Assembly (NCBI GenBank): GCA_031292555.1
Contig: JARLGV010000111.1
Span: forward strand, 1 to 64,000
Length of the DNA stretch: 64,000 bases
Source: Fimbriimonas sp.
GTDB taxonomy: Bacteria > Armatimonadota > Fimbriimonadia > Fimbriimonadales > Fimbriimonadaceae
Direction: 5' to 3'
The notes beneath the pieces are model-generated. The model did no database searches. It worked only from the letters and a program-made list of their open reading frames with translations, and was not told the origin of the DNA. Each line of letters begins with the position of its first letter. The stretch's first letter is position 1. The position numbers and the translations under genes are program-made. Shown one piece after another: positions 45,743 to 54,990 of this stretch.

Positions 45743-47232
45743 CCTTTTCGCCCCTTTCCGACTGCCAACCGCATAATGCTCTCCTCGTTACACTCGTTGC
45801 GCGGAAGAACTCCGGTGACGGCGCCCTCGTGCATCACCGCAACCCGGTCGCTCACTCCCAGCACCTCTTCCATGTCGCTGCTGATCATTAGGATCGCGAC
45901 CCCCTCCGATGTCAGCTTTCGCATCAGGTCGTAAATCTCTGCCTTGGCGCCTACATCAACCCCTCGCGTGGGTTCATCCATGATCAGCACCTTCGGATTT
46001 TGCATCATCCACTTGCCAACGACCACCTTCTGCTGGTTTCCGCCGCTAAGACTAGCCACCGCAACATCGAGATTTGGCGTCTTGACGTTGAACCGTTTGG
46101 ATTGGGTGGTTGCCGCGTCCGTTTCTGCCCGACGGTCTATGAGGCCGGCATGGGCGAACCGGCGTAGGCCAGGAAGCGTGATATTTTCCTTCACGCTCCA
46201 CTCGACGATCAAGCCCACTTGGCGGCGGTCCTCCGGTACTAGGCAGATACCGGCATTAATCGCATTGAGCGGCAAGCCAGTCGGAATCTGATTGCCATCC
46301 AGCCACACTTCGCCACCTAGTGGCTGGTCGGCTCCAAAAATAGCCAGCGCAGCCTCCGATCGGCCGGCGCCTACAAGTCCGGCCAGGCACAAGATCTCGC
46401 CGGCCTTCACCTCGAAGCTCACTTGCTCCGCTGGATAGCGCATCGTGCGCAGGTTTTTCACGACCAGCCGGTCGGCGCCAGCTACCGAGTCTCTTGCGGC
46501 AGCTCGTTCCAGATCGCGGCCAACCATCAGCCGGACCATCGCCTCGTGCGTGATGTGCTCTTGATCCAGGTCCCCCGCGTTCTTTCCGTCTCGAAGGGCG
46601 ACGACCCGGTCGGCGATCCCCTTTACTTCGCCGAGGCGGTGGGAAATGTACACGATTCCGACTCCCTTGCCCCGAAGCTCCTTGACGATCTCGAGCAACT
46701 GCTCGGTCTCCGTGAGCGTTAAGCTCGAAGTGGGCTCGTCCATGATCAGGACCTTCGCGTTGAGCGAAAGTGCCTTTGCGATCTCGACCATCTGCTTGTG
46801 GGCAAGCGAAAGTTTCTCGAGGGGCGTATCGACTGAAATCGGAAGGCCGAGTTTTTCGAGCAGGGCGCCCGCGTCCGCTCGCATCTTCGCTCGATTCATG
46901 ATTCCGAGCACGGTGGGTTCGCGGCCAAGATAGATGTTGCCGGCGACGTCCAGGTTGTCGAGGGTGTTCAGCTCTTGGTGAATGAGGGCGATGCCGAATT
47001 CGGTGGCACGGGCGACCGATCCGATCGTCTCCTGCTTGCCATCGATCAAAATCTCTCCCTCGTCCTGATTCACCAGCCCGCCGAGGATCTTCATCAAGGT
47101 CGACTTACCGGCGCCGTTCTCGCCGATCAGTGCGACCACCTCGCCCTCGTAGATCTTCAGCGAGACCCCTCCGAGGGCGACGACGCCGGGGTATCGCTTA
47201 ACGACGCCCCGGACTTCGATAAGTGGATTCAT
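45739..47232 (-). CDS. rbsA: Sugar ABC transporter ATPase (RbsA-like, double domain)
   Basis: The 497-residue protein has two ABC domains. The first has Walker A GENGAGKSTLMKIL and signature LSLAHKQMVEIAKAL, with LIMDEPTSSL. The second has signature LSGGNQQKVVVGKWM, with LIMDEPTRGVDVG, and a degenerate Walker A (LAGLVGAGRSEAAL), as in RbsA, MglA and XylG. It is cytosolic and drives sugar import with the neighbouring permease and binding protein. Confidence 0.94.
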   Translation of the reverse strand: MNPLIEVRGVVKRYPGVVALGGVSLKIYEGEVVALIGENGAGKSTLMKILGGLVNQDEGEILIDGKQETIGSVARATEFGIALIHQELNTLDNLDVAGNIYLGREPTVLGIMNRAKMRADAGALLEKLGLPISVDTPLEKLSLAHKQMVEIAKALSLNAKVLIMDEPTSSLTLTETEQLLEIVKELRGKGVGIVYISHRLGEVKGIADRVVALRDGKNAGDLDQEHITHEAMVRLMVGRDLERAAARDSVAGADRLVVKNLRTMRYPAEQVSFEVKAGEILCLAGLVGAGRSEAALAIFGADQPLGGEVWLDGNQIPTGLPLNAINAGICLVPEDRRQVGLIVEWSVKENITLPGLRRFAHAGLIDRRAETDAATTQSKRFNVKTPNLDVAVASLSGGNQQKVVVGKWMMQNPKVLIMDEPTRGVDVGAKAEIYDLMRKLTSEGVAILMISSDMEEVLGVSDRVAVMHEGAVTGVLPRNECNEESIMRLAVGKGRKG

Positions 47233-47241
47233 GCTTGCCGC

Positions 47242-48261
47242 TTAAGCCTTGCCCGTCTCTTTCTTCAGGTTGTCCCAGAATGCGTCGACGGTGTCCTTCG
47301 TGATGACGGTCGTGGGAACGTACTTCAGCTTGTTGGCCGGGATGTCCGACTTGTCACCGCGTATCGCCTTGGCAAGAAACTTGATCGATTCGTAGCCGAA
47401 TTCGAACGGCTGCTGGACGATCGTCGCGCTGATCGAACCTTCCTTGACGCCGGCGAGGGTTTCATCCTGCTCGTCGAAGCAAACGATCTTGACTTTACCG
47501 AGCTTGTTGGCGGCCTTGACGGCCGTGTAGATGGCAGGACCGTTGTAGCTATAGATTCCGACCAGGCACGCGACGTCGGGGTATTTGACCATCGTGTCCG
47601 ACACGTTGGCGACGGCTCGTCCTCGATCGTTGTCGTCCGTTCGAACGTCGATCACCGATACGTTCGAGCCCTTGAGCGCCTCTTCGATTCCGCCGATTCG
47701 CTCCTTGGCGTTTGCAGCGTCTTTCAAGCCGACGAACAGCATAATCTTGCCGCCACCCGGTATCGCCTTCTTGATCTCTTCGCCCGCCTGCTTTCCGGCG
47801 TCAACATTGTTCGTGCCGACGTAGCAAACGCGATCGGACGTCGCGGCGTCGCTATCGGTGGTGAAGATCATCGCTTTCTTGGCGGCGGCGTTGATCATGT
47901 CGGTCTCGTTGGCAGGGTCGCGAACGCTGATCGCAATGCCTTCGATACCTTTGACGAGCAGATCGTCGAGAGCTTCCTTCTGTTCGGCCGGCGTCCCATT
48001 TGGCAGATCGCGGAAATCGACTTGGATGCTCGGATCTTCGCTCTTGGCCTTTTCAATACCCTTGTTGGCGATCGCCCAGAAGTCGGAAGTGCCGTTCGTT
48101 ACGAAGGCCAACTTAACCGGCTTCTTGTCGCTAGATGCTGCCGTGGCAGAACCGCCGCCCGCCGGGGTCGTCGGAGTCGCTTCATCTTGCTTGCAACCCC
48201 ACACCGTCAAAGCAACAATTCCTGCGGCAATCAACTGTAAAGGAAATTCTCTCGTCTTCAT
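47242..48261 (-). CDS. rbsB: Periplasmic sugar-binding lipoprotein (RbsB-like)
   Basis: The 339-residue protein has a lipobox signal (LQLIAAGIVALTVWGC), then a linker rich in Ala/Ser/Thr/Gly. A Peripla_BP_4 domain follows (KLAFVTNGTSDFWAIANKGI, LLVKGIEGIAISVRDPANET, YVGTNNVDAGKQAGEEIKKA, GIYSYNGPAIYTAVKAAN, GSISATIVQQPFEFGYESIK). AGGAGAG is placed 8 bases before the ATG. It heads the import operon with 9 bases to the ATPase. No transcription factor is adjacent. Confidence 0.93.
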   Translation of the reverse strand: MKTREFPLQLIAAGIVALTVWGCKQDEATPTTPAGGGSATAASSDKKPVKLAFVTNGTSDFWAIANKGIEKAKSEDPSIQVDFRDLPNGTPAEQKEALDDLLVKGIEGIAISVRDPANETDMINAAAKKAMIFTTDSDAATSDRVCYVGTNNVDAGKQAGEEIKKAIPGGGKIMLFVGLKDAANAKERIGGIEEALKGSNVSVIDVRTDDNDRGRAVANVSDTMVKYPDVACLVGIYSYNGPAIYTAVKAANKLGKVKIVCFDEQDETLAGVKEGSISATIVQQPFEFGYESIKFLAKAIRGDKSDIPANKLKYVPTTVITKDTVDAFWDNLKKETGKA

Positions 48262-48392
48262 CGTGGACGCTCTCCTGGTGCCTCTTTGGCCCGCATAGAT
48301 TGTACTGTGCCTGGCTTATCGCGAAGCTGTTCAGCCATTTCTGTCGTAAACTTATAGTAAGGATCAGCGAACTTTGTCGCGGAGGTTATGGA

Positions 48393-48965
48393 ATGGAGAT
48401 ATCGAATCGTTCGGTCGTCTTGCTCTGCATAACGGCGGTTGCCGTGGCATATATTCTCCGAAGCGGTCCGTCGACGACTGTTCAAACTCCTCCGGCAGAC
48501 GCTGCTCCGGTAGTTGCGTCAGATACGTCTGGTACAACGACCCACGCTCGGCGAGAGCCGCTCGACTCCGACTTCCGGATGATCGACCAGAGCATGCCGG
48601 TGACCGGTGGGCAACTGATCGAAGGGAAGGTGCAGCCGATTCAGGCCCCGGCCGAGGACGTCGCCGATCAGACCCAAGACACGACGGCGGACGATCCGCT
48701 CGCTGACCTCTATCCGGAGGATCAGGCCCAGACGGATACTTACGTCGCGCCTCGAGCTTCGCGGGAGAATTCCGCCGCTTGGGCGTATGACGCCCCAAAC
48801 GATCGCTCCGGCGACCTAACCGATCGCGAGATGTTCGATCGCATGCTTGGCTTCATGGACGATGACCAACGATCTCAATTCCGCATCGTTTGGACCGCAA
48901 TGGACCCCACCGAGCGTGACCGATTCCTCGACGAAATGCGAGGCAACCCCAACCAGGGGCGGTAG
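48393..48965 (+). CDS. Hypothetical membrane-anchored protein
   Basis: ATG 48393 follows GGAGG by 7 bases. The frame extends back to 48135, but only as an antisense shadow of rbsB. The 190-residue product has one N-terminal helix (SVVLLCITAVAVAYILRSG), a long disordered Pro/Thr/Asp-rich region (residues ~28-130) and a folded-looking C-terminal end (DREMFDRMLGFMDDDQRSQF, MDPTERDRFLDEMRGNPN). It diverges from the sugar-import operon. No family recognised. Confidence 0.6.
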   Translation: MEISNRSVVLLCITAVAVAYILRSGPSTTVQTPPADAAPVVASDTSGTTTHARREPLDSDFRMIDQSMPVTGGQLIEGKVQPIQAPAEDVADQTQDTTADDPLADLYPEDQAQTDTYVAPRASRENSAAWAYDAPNDRSGDLTDREMFDRMLGFMDDDQRSQFRIVWTAMDPTERDRFLDEMRGNPNQGR

Positions 48966-49232
48966 CGCGTTTCGCGCAAGGCGATCAGGTTTACTTCGGC
49001 CTCAAAAGGGAGAGGCTCGGCAATCTTGTTCGCAGAGTCCACGGGTTCGGTGTGTCTAGCTGCATGCTTTCTCCGTCAGCCCATGGCGTAGATACGTTCA
49101 CGAATAGCGGCCCCCCGGACGGACCGCGTTCGGCGAATCTGTTACCTTGGATTTCTGACCATAATTTGGCAAGAATGGAACCCGTTCGGTTGCGGATCGT
49201 CCGGAATGGGTAGGGGGATCTGAATCGTTCAA

Positions 49233-50183
49233 ATGGGCGCCGATCACCAACTCGCCGTCGATCCAGGATCGAACGTGCATTCATTGGCCGAAGTCTTCGG
49301 AGCGGAGTGCTTGAAGTGGCCTCGTCTTCGCGAGTCGCTGTTGCACGCGGTTAACCCGGATGACGTCCATGACCTACGGGTTTCGATCCGGCGGGCTCGA
49401 ACGCTGCTGAAGGCGATAATCACTCCGCACTCTTCGGAGGTCTTGGCCCACGACCAGGCCCTGCGAGACCTCTTTCATCTCTTGGGAGAGGTTCGCGACA
49501 TCGACATCGCTTTCGCGGGGATCTGCGAATTTGAGCTGGAGCCCCTCCTTGAAATTCAGGGCCGCCTGTTGCGCATGCGTAGGAACGCGACAAAGCACCT
49601 TCAGGCCGAGCTTTCGCAAGCATGTGTACTCGACAAAGCGATGGACCTTCAGCGCGCGTTTGCTGAGTCCGACGGAGCAGAGCCGGAGTTGAGCTTCGAA
49701 AACAAGATACGGGATGCCCGCCGCAAGGTGATGGAAAGCTTCAATATTGTCGCCAAAGATGCCGACTTGGGTGAGGTACATCGGCTTCGAAGGCGTGTCA
49801 AGCGGCTCCGCTATGCCGTAGACCAGTTCGAATGGCGCTTCGGCCTCACGGGAGATCGATTCGGCGACCGCATGGTAGTGCTTCAGGACCGATTGGGTGC
49901 GGTGATGGACGATATCGTGACGAAGCGCACGTTGCTCAGTCTCGGCCTGACCAGCGGTGCGTCGGTCGAAGAATGCAAGTTCTTGGTCACCAAACTGGAC
50001 AAAAGAATCCTCATCGAAGAGAGCAAACTTCTTCGGCTCAAGGACCGCATCTCGGGCAAGGGATGGCGAAACCTCAAAAACAAAATGAGAGCGATTTGCG
50101 ACGTACTTAGCTCATCAGCAGTACAGGCGCCTACCGCAGCCGGCGAAGAGCCGGCTGCGGGCCAAGTTTCAGCTTCCGCCTAA
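49233..50183 (+). CDS. CHAD-domain protein
   Basis: The 316-residue protein contains the CHAD signature twice: VNPDDVHDLRVSIRRARTLL near residue 45 and DLGEVHRLRRRVKRLRYAVD near residue 180, each with the conserved His and basic residues on helices that bind polyphosphate in known members. It has no CYTH domain, unlike many CHAD proteins. There is no signal peptide. The C-terminus (VQAPTAAGEEPAAGQVSASA) is encoded by a perfect 11-bp hairpin. It converges with the BNR gene, overlapping by 4 bases. Confidence 0.88.
   Translation: MGADHQLAVDPGSNVHSLAEVFGAECLKWPRLRESLLHAVNPDDVHDLRVSIRRARTLLKAIITPHSSEVLAHDQALRDLFHLLGEVRDIDIAFAGICEFELEPLLEIQGRLLRMRRNATKHLQAELSQACVLDKAMDLQRAFAESDGAEPELSFENKIRDARRKVMESFNIVAKDADLGEVHRLRRRVKRLRYAVDQFEWRFGLTGDRFGDRMVVLQDRLGAVMDDIVTKRTLLSLGLTSGASVEECKFLVTKLDKRILIEESKLLRLKDRISGKGWRNLKNKMRAICDVLSSSAVQAPTAAGEEPAAGQVSASA
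50134..50160. repeat. Hairpin within the 3' end of the CHAD gene
   Basis: CCGCAGCCGGC and GCCGGCTGCGG pair perfectly around GAAGA. It lies before the stop and has no T run on either strand, so it resembles a REP-type palindrome or an attenuator of the convergent transcripts more than a terminator. Confidence 0.6.
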
Positions 50184-53167
50184 GTCCTGGGAGGGACCGA
50201 GGCGGCGATCCGAGCGAGCATGGCTCGGATTTGGCGTAAGGCACGACGCTGTTGGGGATTAGGGGCTGCAGGTGCGCTACGGACCGATCCGTTCAGTCCT
50301 GACAGGATGGCCGTTTCGTACCGCAAGCTACCAACGTCTTTCGGACTGGCGCCCATCGCCAGCCGGATTCGACTCTTCGCTGCAGACGACAAGTCCCTGG
50401 ACTTCAAGGCCTTGGCCATTCGATTGAGAAGCGCGTTGGCCACTTGGATCTCGTCCTCCATTGCGATCTCGACCTCGAACTGCGAACGGAGATCATCGTC
50501 GGTCGCCTGCAACCGGGGATCCCGGAGCAGCGTGAACGACTGGGTGTACGTCTTTCTGCCTGATCGCATCTCGATTCGATAGGTCCCGGGCGGGACCATC
50601 GGGCCGCCGTCGTTCTGGTAGTGGAACTCCCACACGAACCGATGGGAGCCGGAAGTTGCGGCAGGCGGCTGCTTCGGGTGAACCCAATAGGCTGGGACAT
50701 CGAGTTGCCTCAGGTCGTAGACTTGGGGCTTGTCGGTGCTGCCGAAGCGACTGATGCGGCGACCTTTGCTATCGGTGATCGTAAAGGTGACCGCCCCGGA
50801 GCGGCTCAGCGAGTAGTCGATATTCACACCCCAAGCCGGATTGGAGCCCTGAGGTTCCTCGGGCGGGAACGGAGTGCCCTCATCGAACATGCCGAAGCCA
50901 AAAGTGCCGGCGCGTTGAAAGATGACGGTCGGCGAAGGTTTGAACAGGATGGTTTCCGAACTCGCGATCGGTGATCTTAGCTGTCGAAGCGGGCTTGCAT
51001 CGTCCAGTATCCAGACCGAGCGGCCGTGGGTGCCGACTACCACGTCGTTATCGCCGAACACGATATCGCGCATTGAGGCGGCAGGGAGGTTTAGCTGCAA
51101 CGAGTACCAGTGATCACCGTCGTCGAGGGAAACGTATACGGCGCGGTCGGTGCCGGCGTAGAGGAGTCCGGCTCGCTTGGGATCTTCTCGGACCACGTTA
51201 ACCCAAACGTCGTTGGGAAGGCCATGGGTGATCTGGGTCCAGTGTCGCCCGGCATCGCGGGTCCGATAGATATAGGGGCGGTTATCGTCGAGCCGGTGAC
51301 GATCGACCGCCGCGTAGGCGGTGTCGGCATTGAAGTGAGAGGCGTCGACGACTCCCACTTTGCTCCATGGCGTCAGGGCCTGAGGCGTGACGTTCGTCCA
51401 ATGGACGCCTTCGTCGTGGGTGAGCCAGATGAGGCCGTCGTCCGTCCCTGCCCAGATCTCGTGCCTTCGGACCGGCGAGGGGGAGATCCAGTAGACGACG
51501 CCCTTGCGCGGCTTGCCGTCGCTATCGGCGGCCGTTGTTGGGTCGAGATTGGCCGGAATCGGAGTCGTCGGTCGGGTGAGGTCCGGACTGATCAACGACC
51601 AGGTCGCGCCGGCATTGTCGGTGCGGAAGATCCGCTGATGGCTCATGTAGAACACATGGGGATCGGTGGGCGAGACGATGATTGGGAGGGTCCAGGTGCT
51701 GCGCCAGTCTGTATCGGGAAAGTAGGTCGTTGCCCCAAGGTCCTGCTCCCATGCGGTTTCGAATTGCTCTCGGCTGCCGCCGTTTCCGTAGAGCAATCCC
51801 GGATGCAAGGGATCGGGGGCGATGGTGCCGGACTCGCCTCCCACATCGATGGGCCGAGTATCCATCGCGCTGATCCCGGTGTGGATTGTTCGACTGGGAA
51901 CTGCGATCGCACCTGAATCTTGCTGGGCGCCGTAAATCCAGTAGGGAAACCGGTTGTCGGTGACGACGTGATATAGCTGGGCGGTCGGCTGGTTGTACCA
52001 GGAACTCCAAGACTTCGCACCATCAACGGAGACTACGACCCCTTGATCGCTGCCGAGGATCATATGGCTCGGGTCGTTCGGGTTGATCCACATGGTGTGG
52101 TAGTCGTCCCCTCCCGGCGCTCCCTTGATCGGAACGAAGGTCTTGCCGGCATCGTCGGACAGGTAGGTGGACGTGTTCATCGCATAGACGCGATTGGGGT
52201 TCTTGGGATCGGCCGCCAACTCGGAGAAGTACCAGCCCCTTCCCCAAATGCGCGGCTCGCCGTCGGTGTGTGTCCATGTCTGGCCGCCGTCATCCGATCG
52301 ATAGGCGCCGCCCAATTTGGGGTTGGCTGAATCGATCATAGTGAAGATCCGGTTGTGGTTGGCGGGAGAAATCGCGATTCCGATGCGCCCGACTGAAGCG
52401 GGAAACCCGTGCCCGGAGATCTGGGTCCAGGTAGCGCCAGAGTCGCTGGACTTGTAGAGGCCGCTGCCCGGTCCGTTGCTTGGCGGATAGATCGACCACG
52501 GTGGCCGACGGGTCTGCCACATGCACGCGAAGATCACGCTGTGATCGTCGGGGTCCATCGCCAGGTTGATCGCGCCGGTGTCTTGGTTCTTGTAGAGGCA
52601 TCGTGTCCAGGTCTTTCCGCCGTCGGTCGTCTTGAATACTCCCCGCTGCGTGTTGGGTCCGTAAGGGTGGCCGAGAGCCGCGACATATGCGATATCGGAG
52701 TTGTCCGGGTCGATGACGATCCGTCCGATCTGTTCGGTGTCGGTCAAGCCGATGGACTGCCAGGTGCGACCGGAATCGGTCGACTTGTAGAGTCCCGATC
52801 CCTGCTGGATGCTCGACCGCATGTCCGCCTCGCCGGTCCCGACGTAGATAACGTTCGGGTCGCTCGGGGCGACCGCAACCGCGCCGATGGATGCGACCGG
52901 CACACGGTCGAAGGTCGGTTTCCATGTCCGCCCGGCGTTTTCGGTAACCCAAACGCCTCCTCCGACCGATCCGAAGTAGAACTTTTCTATCTCCCCGGGA
53001 ACGCCGGCAACCGCAATCGCACGTCCTCCCCGAAACGGCCCGGCCAGCCGCCAATGTAGGTCGCCGATATTCGGCGCCCCCTCGCCCGCCGGCGAATATG
53101 CGTAGGCAGATGTAAGCAAAGAGGCCAATGCCACCGCCATCAGTGGCGAACAGAGCCGCGAAAACAT
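50180..53167 (-). CDS. Exported BNR/Asp-box (VPS10/sortilin-like) propeller protein
   Basis: The 995-residue protein has a signal peptide (LMAVALASLLTSAYAYSP) and numerous Asp-box motifs of the type S.D.G.TW (KSTDSGRTW, KTTDGGKTW, KSSDSGATW, RSDDGGQTW, RTDNAGATW, RTRDAGRHW), each at the turn of a propeller blade. It opens with DLHWRLAGPFRGGRAIAVAG, usual in this group. Around residue 780 it changes to a C-terminal beta domain (YSLSRSGAVTFTITDSKGRR). Members are annotated as glycosyl hydrolase or exo-sialidase-like without proof. Periplasmic or secreted. Confidence 0.85.
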   Translation of the reverse strand: MFSRLCSPLMAVALASLLTSAYAYSPAGEGAPNIGDLHWRLAGPFRGGRAIAVAGVPGEIEKFYFGSVGGGVWVTENAGRTWKPTFDRVPVASIGAVAVAPSDPNVIYVGTGEADMRSSIQQGSGLYKSTDSGRTWQSIGLTDTEQIGRIVIDPDNSDIAYVAALGHPYGPNTQRGVFKTTDGGKTWTRCLYKNQDTGAINLAMDPDDHSVIFACMWQTRRPPWSIYPPSNGPGSGLYKSSDSGATWTQISGHGFPASVGRIGIAISPANHNRIFTMIDSANPKLGGAYRSDDGGQTWTHTDGEPRIWGRGWYFSELAADPKNPNRVYAMNTSTYLSDDAGKTFVPIKGAPGGDDYHTMWINPNDPSHMILGSDQGVVVSVDGAKSWSSWYNQPTAQLYHVVTDNRFPYWIYGAQQDSGAIAVPSRTIHTGISAMDTRPIDVGGESGTIAPDPLHPGLLYGNGGSREQFETAWEQDLGATTYFPDTDWRSTWTLPIIVSPTDPHVFYMSHQRIFRTDNAGATWSLISPDLTRPTTPIPANLDPTTAADSDGKPRKGVVYWISPSPVRRHEIWAGTDDGLIWLTHDEGVHWTNVTPQALTPWSKVGVVDASHFNADTAYAAVDRHRLDDNRPYIYRTRDAGRHWTQITHGLPNDVWVNVVREDPKRAGLLYAGTDRAVYVSLDDGDHWYSLQLNLPAASMRDIVFGDNDVVVGTHGRSVWILDDASPLRQLRSPIASSETILFKPSPTVIFQRAGTFGFGMFDEGTPFPPEEPQGSNPAWGVNIDYSLSRSGAVTFTITDSKGRRISRFGSTDKPQVYDLRQLDVPAYWVHPKQPPAATSGSHRFVWEFHYQNDGGPMVPPGTYRIEMRSGRKTYTQSFTLLRDPRLQATDDDLRSQFEVEIAMEDEIQVANALLNRMAKALKSRDLSSAAKSRIRLAMGASPKDVGSLRYETAILSGLNGSVRSAPAAPNPQQRRALRQIRAMLARIAASVPPRT

Positions 53168-53391
53168 GAGTACGAGTCTAGCGCAAACGGGCAGCGGATG
53201 CTAAGCGACGAGGCCGGCAAGTCCGCACCGCTGCCTCCGCGGCAGCGCCAGAAACGATCGGACACGGGGAACTCTGCGGGCAAGCCGCTTGCCGGACCGC
53301 GGTTCGCCGATTTTCGTCAGCCAGATGCCATCGATGTGCAGTAGGATAGATGGAATCGACTGTTTGATTTGTTGGGAATTGGAGGGAGTTG

Positions 53392-54276
53392 ATGGGCACA
53401 GTGGTTCATGTGGCGATTGTTCCGCGCGGGGTTTCGGTGGAAATGGAGGAGGTTCACGCGGTGGCGGCGGCGCTCTCTGTCCAGGTCGCGCGTGACTTCG
53501 GGCCGATCTGGGGGATTTCGGCGACGGTGGCCGCGTTTGCCAAGTCGAGCCAGGTTCCGGTCGGTTACTGGCCGATCTATATCGAGAACCCAGCGAAGCT
53601 GCCCAAGGGTATGGGAGGCGTTCATATGGACGGCTCGAATCAACCGTATTCATTGATCGAGAACGGGGAACATTGGTCCCTCGATGCGAGCCACGAATGT
53701 TTGGAGATGCTTGTCGACCCTGCAGGGAACCGGACTCAAGTCGGTCCGCTCCTTAAGCAGGCGGTTCTTCCGGGTCACACGACGACTCAAGTGCAATACG
53801 TCGTCGAGGTGTGCGATCCGATCCAGGACGCCCAATATGCCTATGAGATCGATGGCATCCTAGTGTCCGACTTTTTTACACCCAATTTCTACGATACGGT
53901 TGGGGCGCCGGGAGTGCGGTATGACTTCACGGGCGCTCTGTCCGCCCCGCTTCAAGTTCTGACCAACGGATACGTGTCTTGGATCGATCCGACTACGGGA
54001 AACACGATGCAGTTTCGGAATTTCCTGGATGCCGGCGGCCATCCGGCGCCTGAGATTCTGAACCTGACGGCATCCGCCCAGTTCGGACAAACTCTGGGCA
54101 GGGAAGCGCTTCGACCAGCAATCGACCGTGTAACGTGGCCCCCAGACCTTCGAGCGAGCTTGACGCAAGATCAACGATCCGCGCTTACATTACGGCGAAA
54201 CGAAGTGAAGAAGGCTGCCGCCGCCCGATCCGCTCGACACGAACGCGATATTTCGGATGCCTATCGGCAGACTTAA
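53392..54276 (+). CDS. Hypothetical protein with SHExxE motif
   Basis: ATG 53392 follows GGAGGGAG. The 294-residue protein has no clear signal peptide. The most striking part is WSLDASHECLEMLVDPAGN near residue 100, where His, Glu and Glu would be placed as in an HExxE-type metal site. It is followed by VEVCDPIQDAQYAYEIDGIL and VSDFFTPNFYD. This DASHExLEML.DP pattern recurs in uncharacterised proteins, so it is probably a real family, perhaps a metallohydrolase. The N-terminus (VHVAIVPRGVSVEMEEVHAV) forms a small alpha/beta part. Confidence 0.6.
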   Translation: MGTVVHVAIVPRGVSVEMEEVHAVAAALSVQVARDFGPIWGISATVAAFAKSSQVPVGYWPIYIENPAKLPKGMGGVHMDGSNQPYSLIENGEHWSLDASHECLEMLVDPAGNRTQVGPLLKQAVLPGHTTTQVQYVVEVCDPIQDAQYAYEIDGILVSDFFTPNFYDTVGAPGVRYDFTGALSAPLQVLTNGYVSWIDPTTGNTMQFRNFLDAGGHPAPEILNLTASAQFGQTLGREALRPAIDRVTWPPDLRASLTQDQRSALTLRRNEVKKAAAARSARHERDISDAYRQT

Positions 54277-54362
54277 CGCAAGTCAACCGACTTTAGAGCC
54301 AAACTTGGCTTGGATCGCAGAGCCCGAACGAATAGTGACGGAAGCCCGTCAAGGGTAAGAAC

Positions 54363-54932
54363 ATGGCGAGAGAGATCGGAGCTTTCAAGGAGAAGACGGT
54401 CGGTTGCCTAATGGTGATCGGTTTGCTGGTCATCGTCTTATCGAGCATCCTGCTATGGACCTTCTCGGTCGCCGGGATCTACCGCGGCACCTACACGAGG
54501 ACCCCCATCACCAACGAAATCACCGATGCGGGGAGTTTGAACTGGGCACCCCTGGCAATTCTTGGGATCGTGGTCGGCGTGCTCATGGTCGGCGGCGGAA
54601 TCGGCTACGGCCTTTGGACGGCGGTCAGCCAAAACAAGGGACCGCGAAGGACCGAACCGAACTTTAGGGTGTTGGCACGCTATTGTTATGACCGGTCGAT
54701 GAATTTGATCACGGCGGAGTGGGATATTGACGCTGCGGATCGACCCAAGTTCTATGTACGGGGCGTCTTCCAGGACGGATCCGTCTGCGAGTTCGAGACG
54801 ACGGAGCAGGTCTACTATCAGGCTGGAGAGGGCATGACGGGGGAAGCGGAAGTCCAGGGGAAGTGGCTCGGGCGTTTCGTTCCCTATATCGGTGTGCCGC
54901 CCGCCTCTGCGGACCCCCTCGGTTTGCAGTAG
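54363..54932 (+). CDS. Hypothetical two-helix membrane protein
   Basis: The 189-residue protein has helices at about 14-37 (GCLMVIGLLVIVLSSILLWT) and 60-84 (LAILGIVVGVLMVGGGIGYG) and a soluble C-terminal domain. The domain (FRVLARYCYDRSMNLITAEW, FYVRGVFQDGSVCEFETTEQ) has a beta-barrel look like that of DUF2500/DUF3592 relatives. AAGGGTAAG lies just before the ATG. Unknown function. Confidence 0.6.
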   Translation: MAREIGAFKEKTVGCLMVIGLLVIVLSSILLWTFSVAGIYRGTYTRTPITNEITDAGSLNWAPLAILGIVVGVLMVGGGIGYGLWTAVSQNKGPRRTEPNFRVLARYCYDRSMNLITAEWDIDAADRPKFYVRGVFQDGSVCEFETTEQVYYQAGEGMTGEAEVQGKWLGRFVPYIGVPPASADPLGLQ

Positions 54933-54975
54933 TGTAGCCCCCGCGCGAAGGTGGTATTAGGTGGGAACAACCATC

Positions 54976-54981
54976 TATAAT
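54976..54981 (+). promoter_or_regulatory. Perfect -10 box, probably giving a leaderless transcript
   Basis: TATAAT ends 9 bases before ATG 54991. A transcript from this promoter would begin at or within a few bases of the start codon. The -35 region is weak (TGGTAT at about 54952). An in-frame GTG at 54961 would be upstream of the promoter, which favours ATG 54991 as the real start. Confidence 0.6.
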
Positions 54982-54990
54982 TGGGGACCC

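Noticed and set aside
46975-48240. A 421-codon plus-strand frame
   Set aside because: It is antisense to the sugar-binding protein and ATPase genes, has no domain sense, and reflects codon bias of the real genes.
50134-50160. Terminator shared by the convergent CHAD and BNR genes
   Set aside because: The hairpin is strong but sits inside coding sequence and no T run follows on either strand.
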